Assembly (NCBI RefSeq): GCF_949987515.2
Contig: NC_082683.1
Location: 127,806,582 to 127,870,581 of the forward strand
From: Delphinus delphis
Lineage: Eukaryota > Chordata > Mammalia > Artiodactyla > Delphinidae
Reading direction: 5' to 3'
DNA: 64,000 bases
The notes under the pieces are model-generated. The model was given only the letters and a program-made list of their open reading frames with translations. It was not told the origin of the DNA and ran no database searches. Positions 10,479 through 22,784 of the stretch are shown here, piece by piece. The translations under genes and the position numbers were made by a program. Numbering within the stretch: the first letter of the stretch is position 1; every line of letters begins with the position of its first letter.

Positions 10479-10803
10479 TTTTAGTGTAATGTTAAGCAGT
10501 CATTTCATCTTCAGGCCAGATTTTTTTCCTCAACTGGGCAGGAAGTGGGCCCCAGTATGGAAAAGCTGAAAAAAAAGAGTCGAGATGTACAGTTCTGCTG
10601 TGGCCAACTGAAAGTGAGTTAGTGTAGAAGTACAAATTTGCTGTCCGATCCAGGCTAGAAAAGTAATTTGAAGATAGAGGGTAGATAAAAAAGTAAACAG
10701 AAAGTTGAACTCTGGAAGCCAGAGCTCATTTGGAAACCTTTTTTGAGCTTTCCTGTGGTACTTTATTTTCTGGTAATTCACTCTTCAGAAAGGGCAGATA
10801 AGT

Positions 10804-10813
10804 TCTTTTTTTT

Positions 10814-10859
<46 letters not shown>

Positions 10860-10933
10860 TCCCTCTCCCTCTCCCTCCCTCCCTCCCTCCCTCCCTCCCT
10901 CTCTCTCTCTCTCTCTCTTTCCCTCCTCCTCCT
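10804..10933. repeat. 130-bp pure pyrimidine tract: T-run, (CT)n, (CCCT)n, (CT)n
   Basis: From 10804 to 10933 every plus-strand base is C or T: a T-run, then CT repeats, CCCTCT and CCCT repeats, CT repeats again, and CCT units. The centre is roughly mirror-symmetric, a composition able to form intramolecular triplex (H-DNA). It lies about 430 bp upstream of the inferred DNM3OS promoter box. Confidence 0.95.
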
Positions 10934-10939
10934 GTCTGT

Positions 10940-12590
10940 TGGATCTGTCAGCGGCTTGCAGGCTGATCTAGACTTGAACAGTAATTATAGCAACTTCCTG
11001 AAAGTGAAGCCCCCATGAAAAGTCTGGAGAAATGTTCTTTGTCATGGCCTCTCCATGAGTAATTAGTTCCACATGTGGCCTTCCTCAGCTATTTTGGCTG
11101 GCTCTCTGAATGCTGTGCTATAGTTTGACCTAAAGAAACTTAAAAGTTTTGATTTCAAGCCTCCACTATGAAATAATGACTCTGGTCTCCTAACAAATTG
11201 CCTCTGGTAGATCCATGCTACTAGGTGCAGCACTGTTTTTCACTGGTAATTCCTGATTCTGTGTTAATACTTTTGTTTTAATGGTATTCTACTGCTTAGT
11301 TTCATCGCTGGTTAATTAAATCTGTTGAAATTTGCCAAGCACTGCTTGACAACATGTTATAACATAGATGCCAGTCTGCTGGCATCTACTTTTCTTCTTT
11401 TGGTGATGTTTTCAATTATATATACTGTTGCGTATTCTGATTATACAGCTCTCTGACTTCCACTCAATAGTATTCTGACTGAAGTTCGAGTTGCCTCAAA
11501 CAAGAGCTTGATTAATAGCCCTTCTAGAGATCAAAATGTGAAAAAATTTCTAGGTAGCTTCCAAATTTAATTTGAGTAGCCAAACTAAGAAACTTAGAAT
11601 TCTTTAAAGAATTACAGCCAAAGCAATTCATTTCTACTGACCTTCTGCAATACTTTTTAGAAGCAGAAAAATCTCTCTTTAAAATATGTTGGGTTGAATA
11701 TTTCCAAAGGCTTCAAGTGAGAAGTGTCTTAAAGCATTTGCTTTTCATTAAATGTCTTCTCTTGAATTAACATACCATTAAAGTGTTCAAAAGTTATTAT
11801 AAGCCCTGCTCACCTGGGGAGGAAGATTAAATAAGATAAAAATGAATTATCCAGCAGTTTAGGATGGAATTAAGAGATTAGCATTAGGCATATCATTCAT
11901 AGAGAGATTTAACTCATAAATGGAAATTCAGAAGAATTACTTGATATCACTGTACTTCTGCCTCCATACTTGTGTTTTCAGGGCCTATTCCATAGTGGTT
12001 GAGCAAGCCCAGTGTGCCTCAACTCCTTTTTTCCCTGTCACTGCTTTACACTATTACATAATACTGGAAATATGCAAGTGTGACTATATACTACTTAATA
12101 GTCTTATTACATGTGGATACCAACTCTGTCTTTTTTGAGTATCTATATGTTTATTCAGGAATCATCATAGAGGAGCCATGAGCCAGTGGGACAATAGTCA
12201 GCCAGGAATCCAGCATTCCAGGTGTGGGCTTGTTCCTGCCACAAATAGTGAAAGCCTTTCCTCTGCCCTCTTCTATTTATACTGAGGAAACATGCCTTGG
12301 GAATTTTTGTAAGGCAGTTGAAAGGTGATTCTGATCAGCCTGCTCCATGATTTCATCTTAGTTCACACATCTATACTTTTTCAAACATAGGAGAGATCTG
12401 TTTCTCAAATAGGTGTTTTTATGACATTTTATTCAAGGAACTCAATTTTATACTTACCTTTACTGCTTTTGAAGCATTTTAAGTGATTTTCCTATGGAAA
12501 CAACTGTAAAGGTTGTGTTTCCCTTAGCATATATGCCCATCTCATTGGGCTTCCAGGTGAGGAAAATGTTTTAGAGTTATCTTTCTTCCA
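10940..12590. other. Unique AT-rich sequence, nothing recognised except a small hairpin
   Basis: No repeat family or coding frame is recognised. A perfect 10-bp inverted repeat, tagatgccag/ctggcatcta, with a 4-base loop sits at 11365-11388. Confidence 0.45.
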
Positions 12591-12594
12591 AATA

Positions 12595-12715
12595 GTTCAA
12601 CAAATATTTATTCTTGCCTGCTCATGTGCTAGTCACAAGGCCAGGGACGGACATTAAGGTGAAAAAGATATGATTCCTGCCCTCAAAGAGCTCACACTTA
12701 CTTCTAATGTTAGGA
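12595..12715 (-). repeat. L2 3' end, antisense
   Basis: The run caacaaatatttattcttg, ctcatgtgctagtcac, and ttcctgccctcaaagagctcac follows the reverse complement of the L2 3' terminus. Confidence 0.65.
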
Positions 12716-13394
12716 ATGCTAATCTGTGATCAAGTTCAATCTAAAAAGTCTGCCATGGCTTTATGGAAAGCCCTTGGCATTCACTTGGAAATGGCCTAAG
12801 GACTTTTCTATGTCTGTAAAGTTACCAGTTAAATATCTACAATGTGATGGGCTCTAAAAAGCAAAGTTAGACATGACAAAGGCTTGCCTTTGAGAACTAA
12901 TGTTATTTACCTTGGTTATTTCAAAATGTATTGACCGAAGTGATTGTTTGAATCAATGGATGGTTTTGGGTGACTACAGAATTTGCTCTTTTTGGAAGTG
13001 ACACGGATAGGAAACACTGTTTCAGTTATTTATCATTCCCAAGCTTGGCAAATTTTTATAATTTTAGAAATTCTCAAATTGAAACCAGGACTGAGTCTCG
13101 TTTCTATGTATTTATAAAGGAACAGTGTTACCAGTGTTTACAGTTAGAATATTTTGTGACATCCAGGTATGCATACTTCAGATAGTATTTATATAGCTTT
13201 AATTTTTTTGTTACAAGACAATGCATGAGCATTATAAAAGTTCAAATAATAGAAAGTATGTAAAGAAAAAGTTAATAATCTTTCCCTCCAACATCCTGAC
13301 CCTCTCTGCTTTTTCAAATTAATGGTAACAGTTTGATGTGATTCCTTTTACCACCTTCTCAATGGTCATTTTATAGCTTCTTTATAGATGCCCA

Positions 13395-13590
13395 AATCCT
13401 TTCATATACAATGTATCCATTTCTTATAATAACCTTATGGGGGTAAATATTACCATCATTCCCATTTTATTGATGGTGAAATTGAGGCTCAGAGAGGTTA
13501 AGCATATTGCTTTGTGGAATTACAGTAAATAGAAGAACTCAAATTTTTCTAAGTCAAAGGCCTGTGCTCAGAAGCATATTGTCAGCCCAT
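13395..13590 (-). repeat. MIR SINE, antisense
   Basis: The core cccattttattgatggtga followed by gaggctcagagaggttaag is the reverse complement of the MIR core (cttgggcaagttacttaac ... catctgtaaaatggg). It is old and diverged. Confidence 0.75.
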
Positions 13591-16100
13591 ACAGATAAAT
13601 TTTTTCCTCTACTGAATTTGTATAGCACTTACATTTCCTGTTAATAACTTGTCAATTATCTTCTGCCTTCTTTTAGTTTTATACTGAAATGTTCTTACTA
13701 TTTCACATTATTTGGATTTTTTCCCCAAAATAGAATATGTTAATTGAAGGTAGGAATGAGGAATGGTGTCTTTATACTTTCTTTAACTAGTCTAAAGTAG
13801 GCCATTTAGTAAACTATCAAAGAATGAGTAAAAGCTACATAGTATGCATGTGTTTTCTGATCAAACATTTGTCATGATAATAATTCAAGAATTAAAGCTG
13901 TCTTATTTTTTATCTTAAATGGAAAACATGGTACAATTTTAACATTTATATATGTGTACTGCAGTTATGTATCAGATTGCACTGCTCTTTTAGAAATAGT
14001 TGTGAACATTGGGCCAGCCATATTTCCTTGCTTATTTTTGGGCTTCTAATCTTCTGGACGCATCCTGTGTAACTATCGGTCATACCATCTTGTGTGAAAA
14101 GCAGGATCTAACCAAGATGTAGTGTTTCCTCTCTTGTTGTTTTCTCCTTCCCAGTTTGTATTTGAGATAAAAATCTAGTTGACCCCAGTTCATTGCAAAT
14201 TAGGGAAGATAGCCCCACTTAGTTTGGCTTTATGTTGTGTGGATTAGCACTTTTTTTTTTTTTTTAATTGGAGGCAATGCTGTCTTCTGATTGCCAGCAT
14301 TTCCTATTTTGTCAGGGCCCGAAAGGACTGGGAAATTTGTTGTAGCAAAGCTTTCCCCTTTTCTCTCCTTCCCTGATTCTCAAACAAATGGCTGCCTACA
14401 GATCACTGCAGAGAAGTGCCTTCTTAGCCAGAGATGCAACATCAGAGGCTGTAAAATAGAGGAGAAATAGTCCAGAAGAGTTAACGGATTTTCTTTCAAC
14501 AATTGAAAAAGAAGTTAGATTAGAACAGCTATAAATCATAAGCTTAATGCAACTGATTTTACAATCTTCAAAAAGCTTGCAAAAAGGCAAAGATTGTGAG
14601 AGAGTTGATTTTAAAACGTACATTTACTAATGCATGTTTTGTTTTGCCCGTCTCTAGAATTTCCATTGCTGAGTCTGTTTATTTAGAAATCAGCCCCTAA
14701 CCAAAAGCAGTATATATTTTATGAACATTCTTTCCTCAAATCAATTGAGAAAGATAATGTTACGTCTTTGAGTTTTACTAACCACTGGCGTGCACAGCAG
14801 CCATTTCTATATTCCAGTAACATAATACATCCGGCAGACAAACCTTACAAACTCTGGCTCTATTGAAAACCAGTTGCATGAAGGTAAATATATGATTTAT
14901 GACTCCAGTAAAATTTGAAGTACTGTCTTGAAATCTTTAGGGGGAAGCAAGATAAAGGGGTTAGAAAATTGGTGCTGGCCTTTTCAGGAGGATTTTAAGT
15001 GAGAGCGTACTAGGAATGCAGTCTGCTGCCTGCTTCAGCCCCCAAAAGCTGACGAGCATCATCTGAATGCTATGTACTATGGACTCTTATTGAATTCCAC
15101 GTTACAATCAGACTTTAAAATGAGTATTGGCTCACTTGGACAAGAGAAATATGGTGTACTCGGGTCACTGACAATTTTAGAATATTGACTCCTGATGTCT
15201 TTTGGCATCACCAATAGTTTATTTCCTTTGTACGACTCAGAAACAAGCATGCGTGGTTTCAAAAAGGGAAAGAAAATCTGCATGTGCATCACATAAAGAC
15301 TCAGAAAGCACGTTTTTGCAGGGGTAGAAAAAGTATCCTTTCTGTGGCTAGGGGTGCAAGTGAAGCATATTGGCTACAAGGAAATATGTGTGTGAAGAGA
15401 GCTTTCTGCTTTATCCAGGATACCTGCAATTATGCAGTAGATTGTTACAGAAGCTCCAAGTCTTTAAGTGATGATACACATACCTCCATAATACATGGCA
15501 CAGTATCTTTATTTTAGGATTTATGATCTTTTGTTATATTCAGAAGGGAAACACAATTATTTGAATTGCTAAAAGGGTTAAATCCGACATAAATCTGTTT
15601 AGTTGAGAATATTATAGTTACCTTAACTGGCTTCCCAGTTCTGTTCATTCTCCAGAGAATTTATTTAAGGGATATATGAGACCATATTAAAATACTTCTA
15701 TTCATGCCACCATGAGAATTTGCTTTACTTTTATAGACAAATGAAAGCACTTGGTGTATAAATTAGTCCATGTTGAAAGGTTATTTCCATGTTGCAAGTG
15801 ACTATTAATCACATATCTTTATGAAAGCACTTATTTGCATATTAACCAAAAGTTGCTTCAATTTGCCATGCAGAATCAGATTATGTAACTTCATTGACTC
15901 CCAGGACTACAGTGCAAAAGTTGTAGAGAAAGGAAAGTGTACTGTTTTCCATTTTTAAATGTTTGTTTTGTTTCTTTTTAATTTTTTTTTTGACACTTAT
16001 TTTATACCAGGCCTCCATGCTAGTTTTTCACATGTGATATAATTTAATCCAACAACCCCGAAAGGTAGGATTTCTCCAAGGCTGCAGATGAAGTGGAAGC
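13591..16100. other. Unique intron sequence, no gene recognised
   Basis: AT-rich DNA without a recognised repeat. Open frames on both strands are under 80 codons and show no domain. Confidence 0.45.
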
Positions 16101-16104
16101 AGGA

Positions 16105-16330
16105 GACAGTGCAGCATAAGGGTTTTGGAGCTGGAGGGCGTGGGTCTGAATCCTGTCTTCACAACTCATTATTTGGTGACCTTGGCAATCGTTTAACTAC
16201 AGTATTCTGAGCTCCAGTTTTCTCATCTGTAAAATAGGGTTTCTCTGAGGACTAAAAGGGGTAATGTGTGAGAAAAGCTTGGATCAGGGCCTGGCGCACA
16301 GGAGGGCCTCATGCAGCTTAGGTACTGCTG
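16105..16330 (+). repeat. MIR SINE, sense
   Basis: The series ggagctggagggcgtgggtc, tgaatcctgtcttcac, ttctcatctgtaaaatagg and gatcagggcctggcgcac follows the MIR consensus order almost from end to end. Confidence 0.8.
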
Positions 16331-18077
16331 GGAGGGCACAGGCAGGCCCCCACCTTGATTCAATTACTGATCGTCTATTCAAAACCAGGTCCTGTGACTC
16401 CAAAGCACAAGCAACAGCAAGTACTGTTCAGGAAGAAAGTGTTATTTTCCTCAAGGTGTTTATAATCTCATTGGGTAAATAAATCATCTGTGTGTAAAAC
16501 AAGTAAAAATAGAAGAAAATACTTGATTCTGAAAGAAAGACAACAGGGTTTTTAAAAAACACTGTAGTGGGAGAGGCTCCTTAAGATAACCTTTTGGAGA
16601 ATCTCTTTGAAAAGTCAGTAATGACCTTCCTCTCCTTTGAGTGTATCTGTTTTTATTATAGTTTTGCATGTATATATTAAAACACATGTGTTTACACATG
16701 CATAAACGTGTAAGTGCATCTATGTATATGTGTGTATATATACTTTGTAAATATTTATATAATTTATAAATATTTTTATATATCTATATCTATATATACT
16801 TTTAAACTAAACCAGATCTCTATATGAGAATTACCAACATCAAAATCAATTCTTTTCCCCTTTTAAAAGTTAAAGCACATGAATGTTTTTTGTAATCTTA
16901 GATGTTAGTTTTAGTGTGTGCACATTTCATTCTTTTTTTAAAAAATTGTGCCTGCCAGAGCTTTATAGCACCAGTTGAAGGTTAATAAGTGAAAATTAGG
17001 TAGTAAATGCCTTTGTAATTTTGCAAATGCAACATTTTAAGGGGATTGATTCCTCTACAGGTGGAGCTATCACTGACTGCATTTAAAAACTGCACGCACA
17101 CTTTGTGTAGTATTGGTTTGGTTTTGTTTGGTAACAGTTTACTCCCAACCCTCCACCTTGTAACAAACAGTTTTCCTTCAGTGCATGCTGCTTCATTTCC
17201 ATTTCATCTTAGTCTTTTCAAGAAAGAACTAGTCTTGGATTTTATTGGCTAGAATGGATTATGATTGCTTTTGAAATATTGGCTTGTTTTGTTGGGGAAC
17301 TAGTAGTTTTTTAAATAGTTTGTTTTCTTCAAGGGATCTGGACTCCACTGAAAGTGTTTGAGGGTAGCCTTAGGTGCTGTCCGGCCCATTGTGTGCATCA
17401 ACTCACTGGTGATGATGCTTAGAGTTCACTCTGCATTTTCAGGGCCTCATGAAATTATTACTGAGAAGCTCATCAAAGAACGAAAAGAACTTAAAGTTCT
17501 TTTTTTTTTTCCTTCAAGTTTTCTAAACAGAGAAAACAAGAACCAGAATAAGCTGTATAAGAGGAATCTTTTGATTTTTCTAAAAGTAAGTGCCTTCTGC
17601 CAGTAGTGGCGCCAGTGTGAAGATAGTTGTACTTACCTCCCTTATTTCATGATTTCAGTCCATGAAATTTTCAGTAGTACATTTCAATTGGTTAATTTTT
17701 AGAAAGTTGACTCCCTCATTTTTTTAACCATTAAAAAGGACAAGAAAGCTAATGGGAGTTTATTTTCCAGTAAATTTTGCCCTGCCTGTTTTCTAAATCA
17801 ATCTTAATTTTAGTTCCACCTTTGCCTTCAGATCATAAAATAATTGGTGTTAGTCTCCCAATAATGCTCATACTGGTTATGAGCAATTAGGTTGGATCCA
17901 ATTTGTTAAAGTTAATTCTAACTTTATTTTATTATTGTTTAATTTTATTTTGCTTCGACAGTATTTTGTATATTCAGACTCATTTAGATGAATGCCACTT
18001 CTGTTGCATTCCTATACTGTATCATTTTCAGTGCATTTGTCTGTTGTATGTATATGCAGGGTTTTCTGAATGTATCA
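16331..18077. other. Unique intron sequence with AT-rich block
   Basis: No gene is recognised. A low-complexity block of TATATA and ATTTATA words spans about 16715-16800. Confidence 0.45.
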
Positions 18078-18089
18078 AATTCCCCACTT

Positions 18090-18232
18090 TTTTTCTTTCT
18101 TTCTTTTTTTTTTTTTTTTTTTTGGCTTGGTTGTGCAGCTTGCAGGATCTTAGTTCCTGACCAGGGATCGAACCCATACCCCCTGCAATGGAAGCACGAA
18201 GGTCCTAACCACTGGACTACCAGGGAATTCCC
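18090..18232 (-). mobile_element. CHR-1-like tRNA-derived SINE, antisense
   Basis: A long T-run then gcttgcaggatcttagttcc, gaccagggatcgaaccc and ccactggactaccagggaa is the reverse complement of the short cetacean/hippo tRNA-Glu-derived SINE. The B-box-like ggttcgatccc is intact. The flanks share aattccccactt (18078-18089 and 18226-18237), although part of that coincides with the SINE head. Confidence 0.82.
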
Positions 18233-18657
18233 CACTTAAAAACTATCATTCCCATGGTACATATTTCCTTCACATTAAGTATAGGAGACTTTTAGTGAGT
18301 TTTTTGTGTATGTGCATACTGATGGAATCTGTTTGGAAAGACCCTGTGAAAAACTGTTCTTTGTAAGATTTCCATAATACAGTTCTCTTTGCTTACCTAC
18401 ATCAATAGAAGTTTCAAATTAACATTTATAGTGAAACTGCTATAGCCAACTATAGCCAAGTTGCTCAGTGCCTAGAGCAGAAGATGTTTGGTGATTTAGT
18501 ATTCATAGAGATTAAATTAATTGTATTTGATTTCAAAATTTCATCTTTCTTGTACAAATTACCCTTCTTTGAAGTTAATTTAAACCTTTGCTTTCTTGGA
18601 TACAACTGAGGTATAAGAGAAGGAGTACCAAAATTGACTGATTCTAGTTCAGCTCTG

Positions 18658-18799
18658 CCATTTTCTCATTGGTCAAATGAGAGGTGGTTGGGAGGGGGTG
18701 CTTGGGAGCAGGTCTGATTTAGATAATATGACAAAATAAATTGGGATGTTTTTGAAGACTTTTTCAACAATTCATATAGCAACAGCTTGGAGAATTGTC
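18658..18799. repeat. Direct-repeat copy A (partner at 22647-22776)
   Basis: About 130 bp, from ccattttctcattggtcaaa through gttttgaag-type sequence to gcttggagaattgt, recurs at about 80% identity 4 kb downstream in the same orientation. It contains a block resembling an ancient SINE core, but the similarity extends beyond it. Confidence 0.7.
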
Positions 18800-19350
18800 A
18801 CGGCACTGCCTTGGGGCCGGTGGTTGTGGCGCTTTAGCAGATACCATTTCCACCCTTGGTAACTTTTGTGGTGTTGCTGAATGTCTAAGGAGAGGAAGAT
18901 CTGAGAATATTAGTTAAACTAGTTATTGCGTCAGAAGGCAGTGGTATGTGTTATTGTACCGTACTGTATCTCTACCAAAGTGATCGAAGGGCATTCAGGA
19001 GAATAGGCTTATTATTAACTTTTGTTCCTTTCTTCTCCTCCTCTTTCCTACTGTTCTGTCTTCCTTCTCTGCCCCTCCTCTGCTCAGTGTGAGACTTTCT
19101 GTAGCTCTTCCCTCTCCTCTCCACCCACAGTTCTTCCTGATTCTTCTTTAGGAAACAGAGTTGGAATTGAGCTACCAGTAAAAATATGTATTAGACTGTT
19201 TAATGAGATTTTGTTTTTTCTCCTTGAATTTTCAATCAGATAAATTTAATCCTGTGTATGCATTGCTTAAAAACAAATAGCTCCAAAACTAAACTAAATT
19301 GTTTTTATACTTCCTTGTGGCCTTTAAAATAATCTTCTTCACAGGCAGTG

Positions 19351-19472
19351 ATTTTTTATTTTTTGGCCTCACCTCACGGCTTGCAGGATCTCAGTTCCCT
19401 GACCAGGGATTGAACCTGGGCCACGGAAGTGAAAGTGCCGAGTCCTAACCACTGGACCGCCAGAAAATTCCC
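19351..19472 (-). mobile_element. CHR-1-like SINE, antisense
   Basis: The series ggcttgcaggatctcagttc, accagggattgaacc and cctaaccactggaccgcc matches the reverse complement of the same short tRNA-derived SINE. The T-rich tail is at 19351-19364. It is more diverged than the longer CHR-2 copies. Confidence 0.8.
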
Positions 19473-19639
19473 CATACCATTTTGCTTTAAATTGGCTTTC
19501 TCATGGCTCCAGAGAATATTGCATATCAGGTATTTCCAGATAGCCTTATAGACCTCATTGTCCATTCCATTCATTCATCCATTTGTTGTTTGTGCTTTGC
19601 TGATTCTTCTCAAACTGTTGCTTGACTTGTTCTGGCATT

Positions 19640-19770
19640 TATGTCTCATCTTTTTCACTTGATTATAAACTTTTTGAGGGCAGGGGCCACACCTGTAGTT
19701 GCTATGTGCTGCACAATGGCTTCCCAAATGGAATCAGGCTAATAAACATATATTGATCAATCTGAGATTT
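19640..19770 (+). repeat. L2 3' end, sense
   Basis: The order ttataaactttttgagggca, ggggccacacctg, gctaataaacatatattgatc fits the L2 3' terminus with a substituted middle. Confidence 0.5.
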
Positions 19771-20635
19771 TCCTGAACGTGAAGAGTCAAAGAAAGGAGA
19801 TTCCTTCTTAAGTAAGAATCAAGGCCACCCAAAATCACCTTCCTAATTACATTTTTAACGTCTTTATTTACCTTTACAAAGACTTTAAATGTAAACTGCA
19901 ATGCAGAACGCTATAATGCACAGGCCATTTGTAGTGCATTTGAGAGTGTGCTTAGAATGTGCCACAAAATGCTACAGATGCCATCTTACTTAAAAATCAC
20001 TCAAGGAAGAATTTTTTAGATGAATGTCTGCTGGGAAACGACTGCCAGGAGAAATGTGGAAACCACATGAAATTCACTACATAAAGAAATCTGGTTTCCA
20101 TTTCTGCACCACATTTTGTGCTAGCAGGAAGAAGATAAACAAGCTGTTTAAAACTAAAGTGAATAGCAAAGGGATTAAATTTTAAAATCCTGCATCGTAA
20201 ATGTATTTTGGAATTTGTGAAATTTAATCCCATCACATAGGATCCTTTAGGAAGGGAGAAAATATGTTGAGTCTTCTAGTCTTAGATATCTCAGTGGAAT
20301 GGATGAGTAATTTTGCTTCCTGTTGATGAGTAGTAATACTCTAACATTTGTCTTAGTTGAAATTAAAACGAAAGTCTCATTCTGGTTTTTGGTAAGCAGA
20401 CATTCTTTTGAGAGTGAGAAAGGGAAGAAAGCAGAAAAACCCTCTTTTTTTGGTTAGTTTTAGATCATCCCTTTTAGGGATAGGGGAATTTTACTGTAGT
20501 GTTTTAATTTAGCTATGTAAAACTTGATACGAATAGGTGTATGGATGGGCTAGTTGGGAGTAGGAGGGTTCAACTGTTTTAATTTTCAGAAAAATATTCT
20601 GGAGATTCTTTTTTAAGTTTTCTATTTAGTAGCCC

Positions 20636-20702
20636 TTATATATTTATAATTTAATTAATAAATATAAATAATTTATAATTTATATAATTTAAATATATTA
20701 TG
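20636..20702. repeat. AT-rich low-complexity block
   Basis: An AT-only stretch of tttataatttaatt and atttatataattt words. No element family is recognised. Confidence 0.8.
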
Positions 20703-21244
20703 AAGTTGGCATTTAAGGAAAAATAAACACGATTAAGATAAAGTAGATTGTGAATAATAAAAATATTAACATTTAAAATATAGAGACCAATCATTCAAGT
20801 TGTCATTTCCCTTTAATAAACGTGACCAGATCATACATACCCATGTTTAGGAGTAACACACCTGCATTTCTGAATTCAGTGGGCCTTGTGCTTTGAAAAC
20901 AAACAAACAAACATGAGATCAAGGTTACAAAATCAAGTTGATTATATGCTTGAATAGATTAAAACTTTTCCTTTCACAACTTAATTTCCCACTTTATGTT
21001 GGAAAGGGAGGCTGAGTTGTTTAAGGTTTATTTTATATACTCTTATTTAACATGATGTTTTTTGGGGGTTTGTTTTGTTTTGCTTTTTACTATTTTAACT
21101 TCCAATCTGAAAACTTTTAGCTGGCTACACTTAATAACTAATACATAATTTGTCTAAGCCTACATTTATAGCCAAGGTGTCTTGTGTCCTTAGAAAGTGC
21201 TGTTTTTTAGATAAGATGTAAAAATAAACTTCCAGTCACTCCAT

Positions 21245-21360
21245 TCATTTGTTCTCTCATTCACTCATTTACTCTGTAAACATTTATCAAACTTCTACTA
21301 TGTTACAGACACTGTGCTGGAGATAAATAACATAAAACTCATGCCTTCTAGGAGTTTGTT
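21245..21360 (-). repeat. L2 3' end, antisense
   Basis: The run cattcactcatttactctg, acttctactatgttacagac and actgtgctggagataaat is the reverse complement of an L2 tail. Confidence 0.65.
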
Positions 21361-21394
21361 TGAGATTACTTAAAGGGCAAAAACCATTGTTAAG

Positions 21395-21611
21395 GGCTTC
21401 TCTGGTGGCGCAATGGTTGAGAGTCCGCCTGCCGATGCAGGGGACACGGGTTCGTGCCCCGGTCCGGGAAGATCCCACATGCTGCGGAGCGGCTGGGCCC
21501 GTGAGCCATGGCTGCTGAGCCTGCGCGTCCGGAGCCTGTGCTCCGCAATGGGAGAGGCCACAGAGGTGAGAGAGGACCGCGCACCGCAAAACGAATAAAC
21601 AAACAAAAAAA
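21395..21611 (+). mobile_element. CHR-2 SINE, sense, with TSD
   Basis: Begins ggcttctctggtggcgcaat and runs through ggttcgtgccccggtccggg and cctgcgcgtccggagcctg to an A-rich tail. This is the standard short (about 215 bp) cetacean CHR-2 form. The duplication aaccattgttaag is at about 21382-21394 and 21611-21624. Confidence 0.93.
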
Positions 21612-21754
21612 ACCCATTGTTAAGACGAAAGAATGGTTTCAATCTTTTGGATAAATATATAGTTACAAAAATGCTCAGGTTTATCTAACAGTATGCTGTT
21701 ATCTGTTTAAACAGTGCAGAACTAGATTTTCTTTGTTTTTTTTTTTTTGTTTTT

Positions 21755-21940
21755 GGGTAAGCAGTAGAATAGTGGTTGAGTGTACAAACTATGGAGCTAG
21801 ATGGCCTGGGTATGTATCCAGCTCTACCACTTACTTTGCTATGTGACCTTGGGGATATTACTTGCCATTCTTGTGATTTGTGGATGAAAGCTCTTTACAT
21901 AGTGCCTGGTGTTTATTAAGCACTTTAATAAATGTTAGCT
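21755..21940 (+). repeat. MIR SINE, sense
   Basis: The series tagaatagtggttgagtgta, atggagctagatggcctggg, ctctaccacttactttgc and tatgtgaccttggg is a good MIR match, ending near aataaatgttagct. Confidence 0.85.
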
Positions 21941-22382
21941 TCAGGGATGATTTTCAAGATATTCAACAAGCTGTATAGTAGAAGCACCAAACACTTAGAA
22001 CTGCTATTGGCTATAAAATCTGATATGACCACACCAGTGTGTATGGTCCAGATCAGCTCATTTAGCCTCTATTGTTATTATTGTTTCTACTTAAAACTTC
22101 TGAACCAAGCTTTATGCCTCACCCCCATCCCATCCTATGGACCATGACCCTGGGCCAGGCTCTGTGGAGCACATAGTCCTGGAGTTTCTAGGTGCCTGCA
22201 ATTCGTATTTTTTATATCTTTTTATTTTTAAGTAGCTAGACTTAGTATAGACTTATTTTCATGTTCCAGACAATTTGGGATGCTTTTCTTAACTAATAAC
22301 TTTGAGAAAGACATCAGAGCCAAGCCTTGAATTCTCTATTTCTTTCCCCTAATGTTGATTGGTAATTGTGATAGTGTAGATC

Positions 22383-22472
22383 TTATTCTTTTTTTTTTTC
22401 CTTTCTTCTTCTTTTTCTCCTCTCCATTCCTCGTTTCCTCTTCCTCCACCTCTTTCCTCCCCCCCTTCTTAT
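22383..22472. repeat. Pyrimidine-rich tract
   Basis: About 90 bp almost entirely C and T (tttcctttcttcttcttttt, then cctcttcctccacctctttc). No element is recognised. Confidence 0.8.
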
Positions 22473-22646
22473 TATAAGAAGAAAATAATATCTAAAGCTG
22501 GTTGCCTCACATTCTTTTTAAGAAAGACATGTATACCATGCATAAATTTACTCTTTACAGTAACGGGTCAGTAGTTTGTGGTAAGGGTAGAATGGATATA
22601 AAAGCATTTGGGGAAAGTTAAAAGACATATGAGGTGCAAAAGACTG

Positions 22647-22776
22647 TCATTTTCTCATTTGTCAAAGGAGAGGTGGTTGGGAGAAGGTCTGACTTAGATG
22701 ATACTGACAAAATAAACTGGGTTGTTTTTGAAGACATTCTTCAACAATGCATACAGCAGCAGTTTGGAGAATTGTT
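22647..22776. repeat. Direct-repeat copy B (partner at 18658-18799)
   Basis: Shares tcattttctcatttgtcaaa, gaggtggttgggag, gttgtttttgaagac and agtttggagaattgt with copy A. It lacks about a dozen bases present in A. Confidence 0.7.
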
Positions 22777-22784
22777 GTTTCAAC

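Noticed and set aside
10743..11018. 91-codon plus-strand ORF
   Set aside because: Most of it is Ser/Leu/Pro from the pyrimidine tract; no natural protein feature.
21395..21611. tRNA-like A and B boxes
   Set aside because: They belong to tRNA-derived SINE heads, repeated 15 times; not functional tRNA genes.
21287..21642. Overlapping ORFs of 75-100 codons on the minus strand rich in GPSRS/CGIFPDRGTNPCPLHRQADSQ-type peptides
   Set aside because: They are translations of the CHR-2 SINE at 21395-21611. The same peptides recur at 44.7, 45.2, 48.6-49.1, 56.4, 61.9 and 63.7 kb, wherever that SINE lies.
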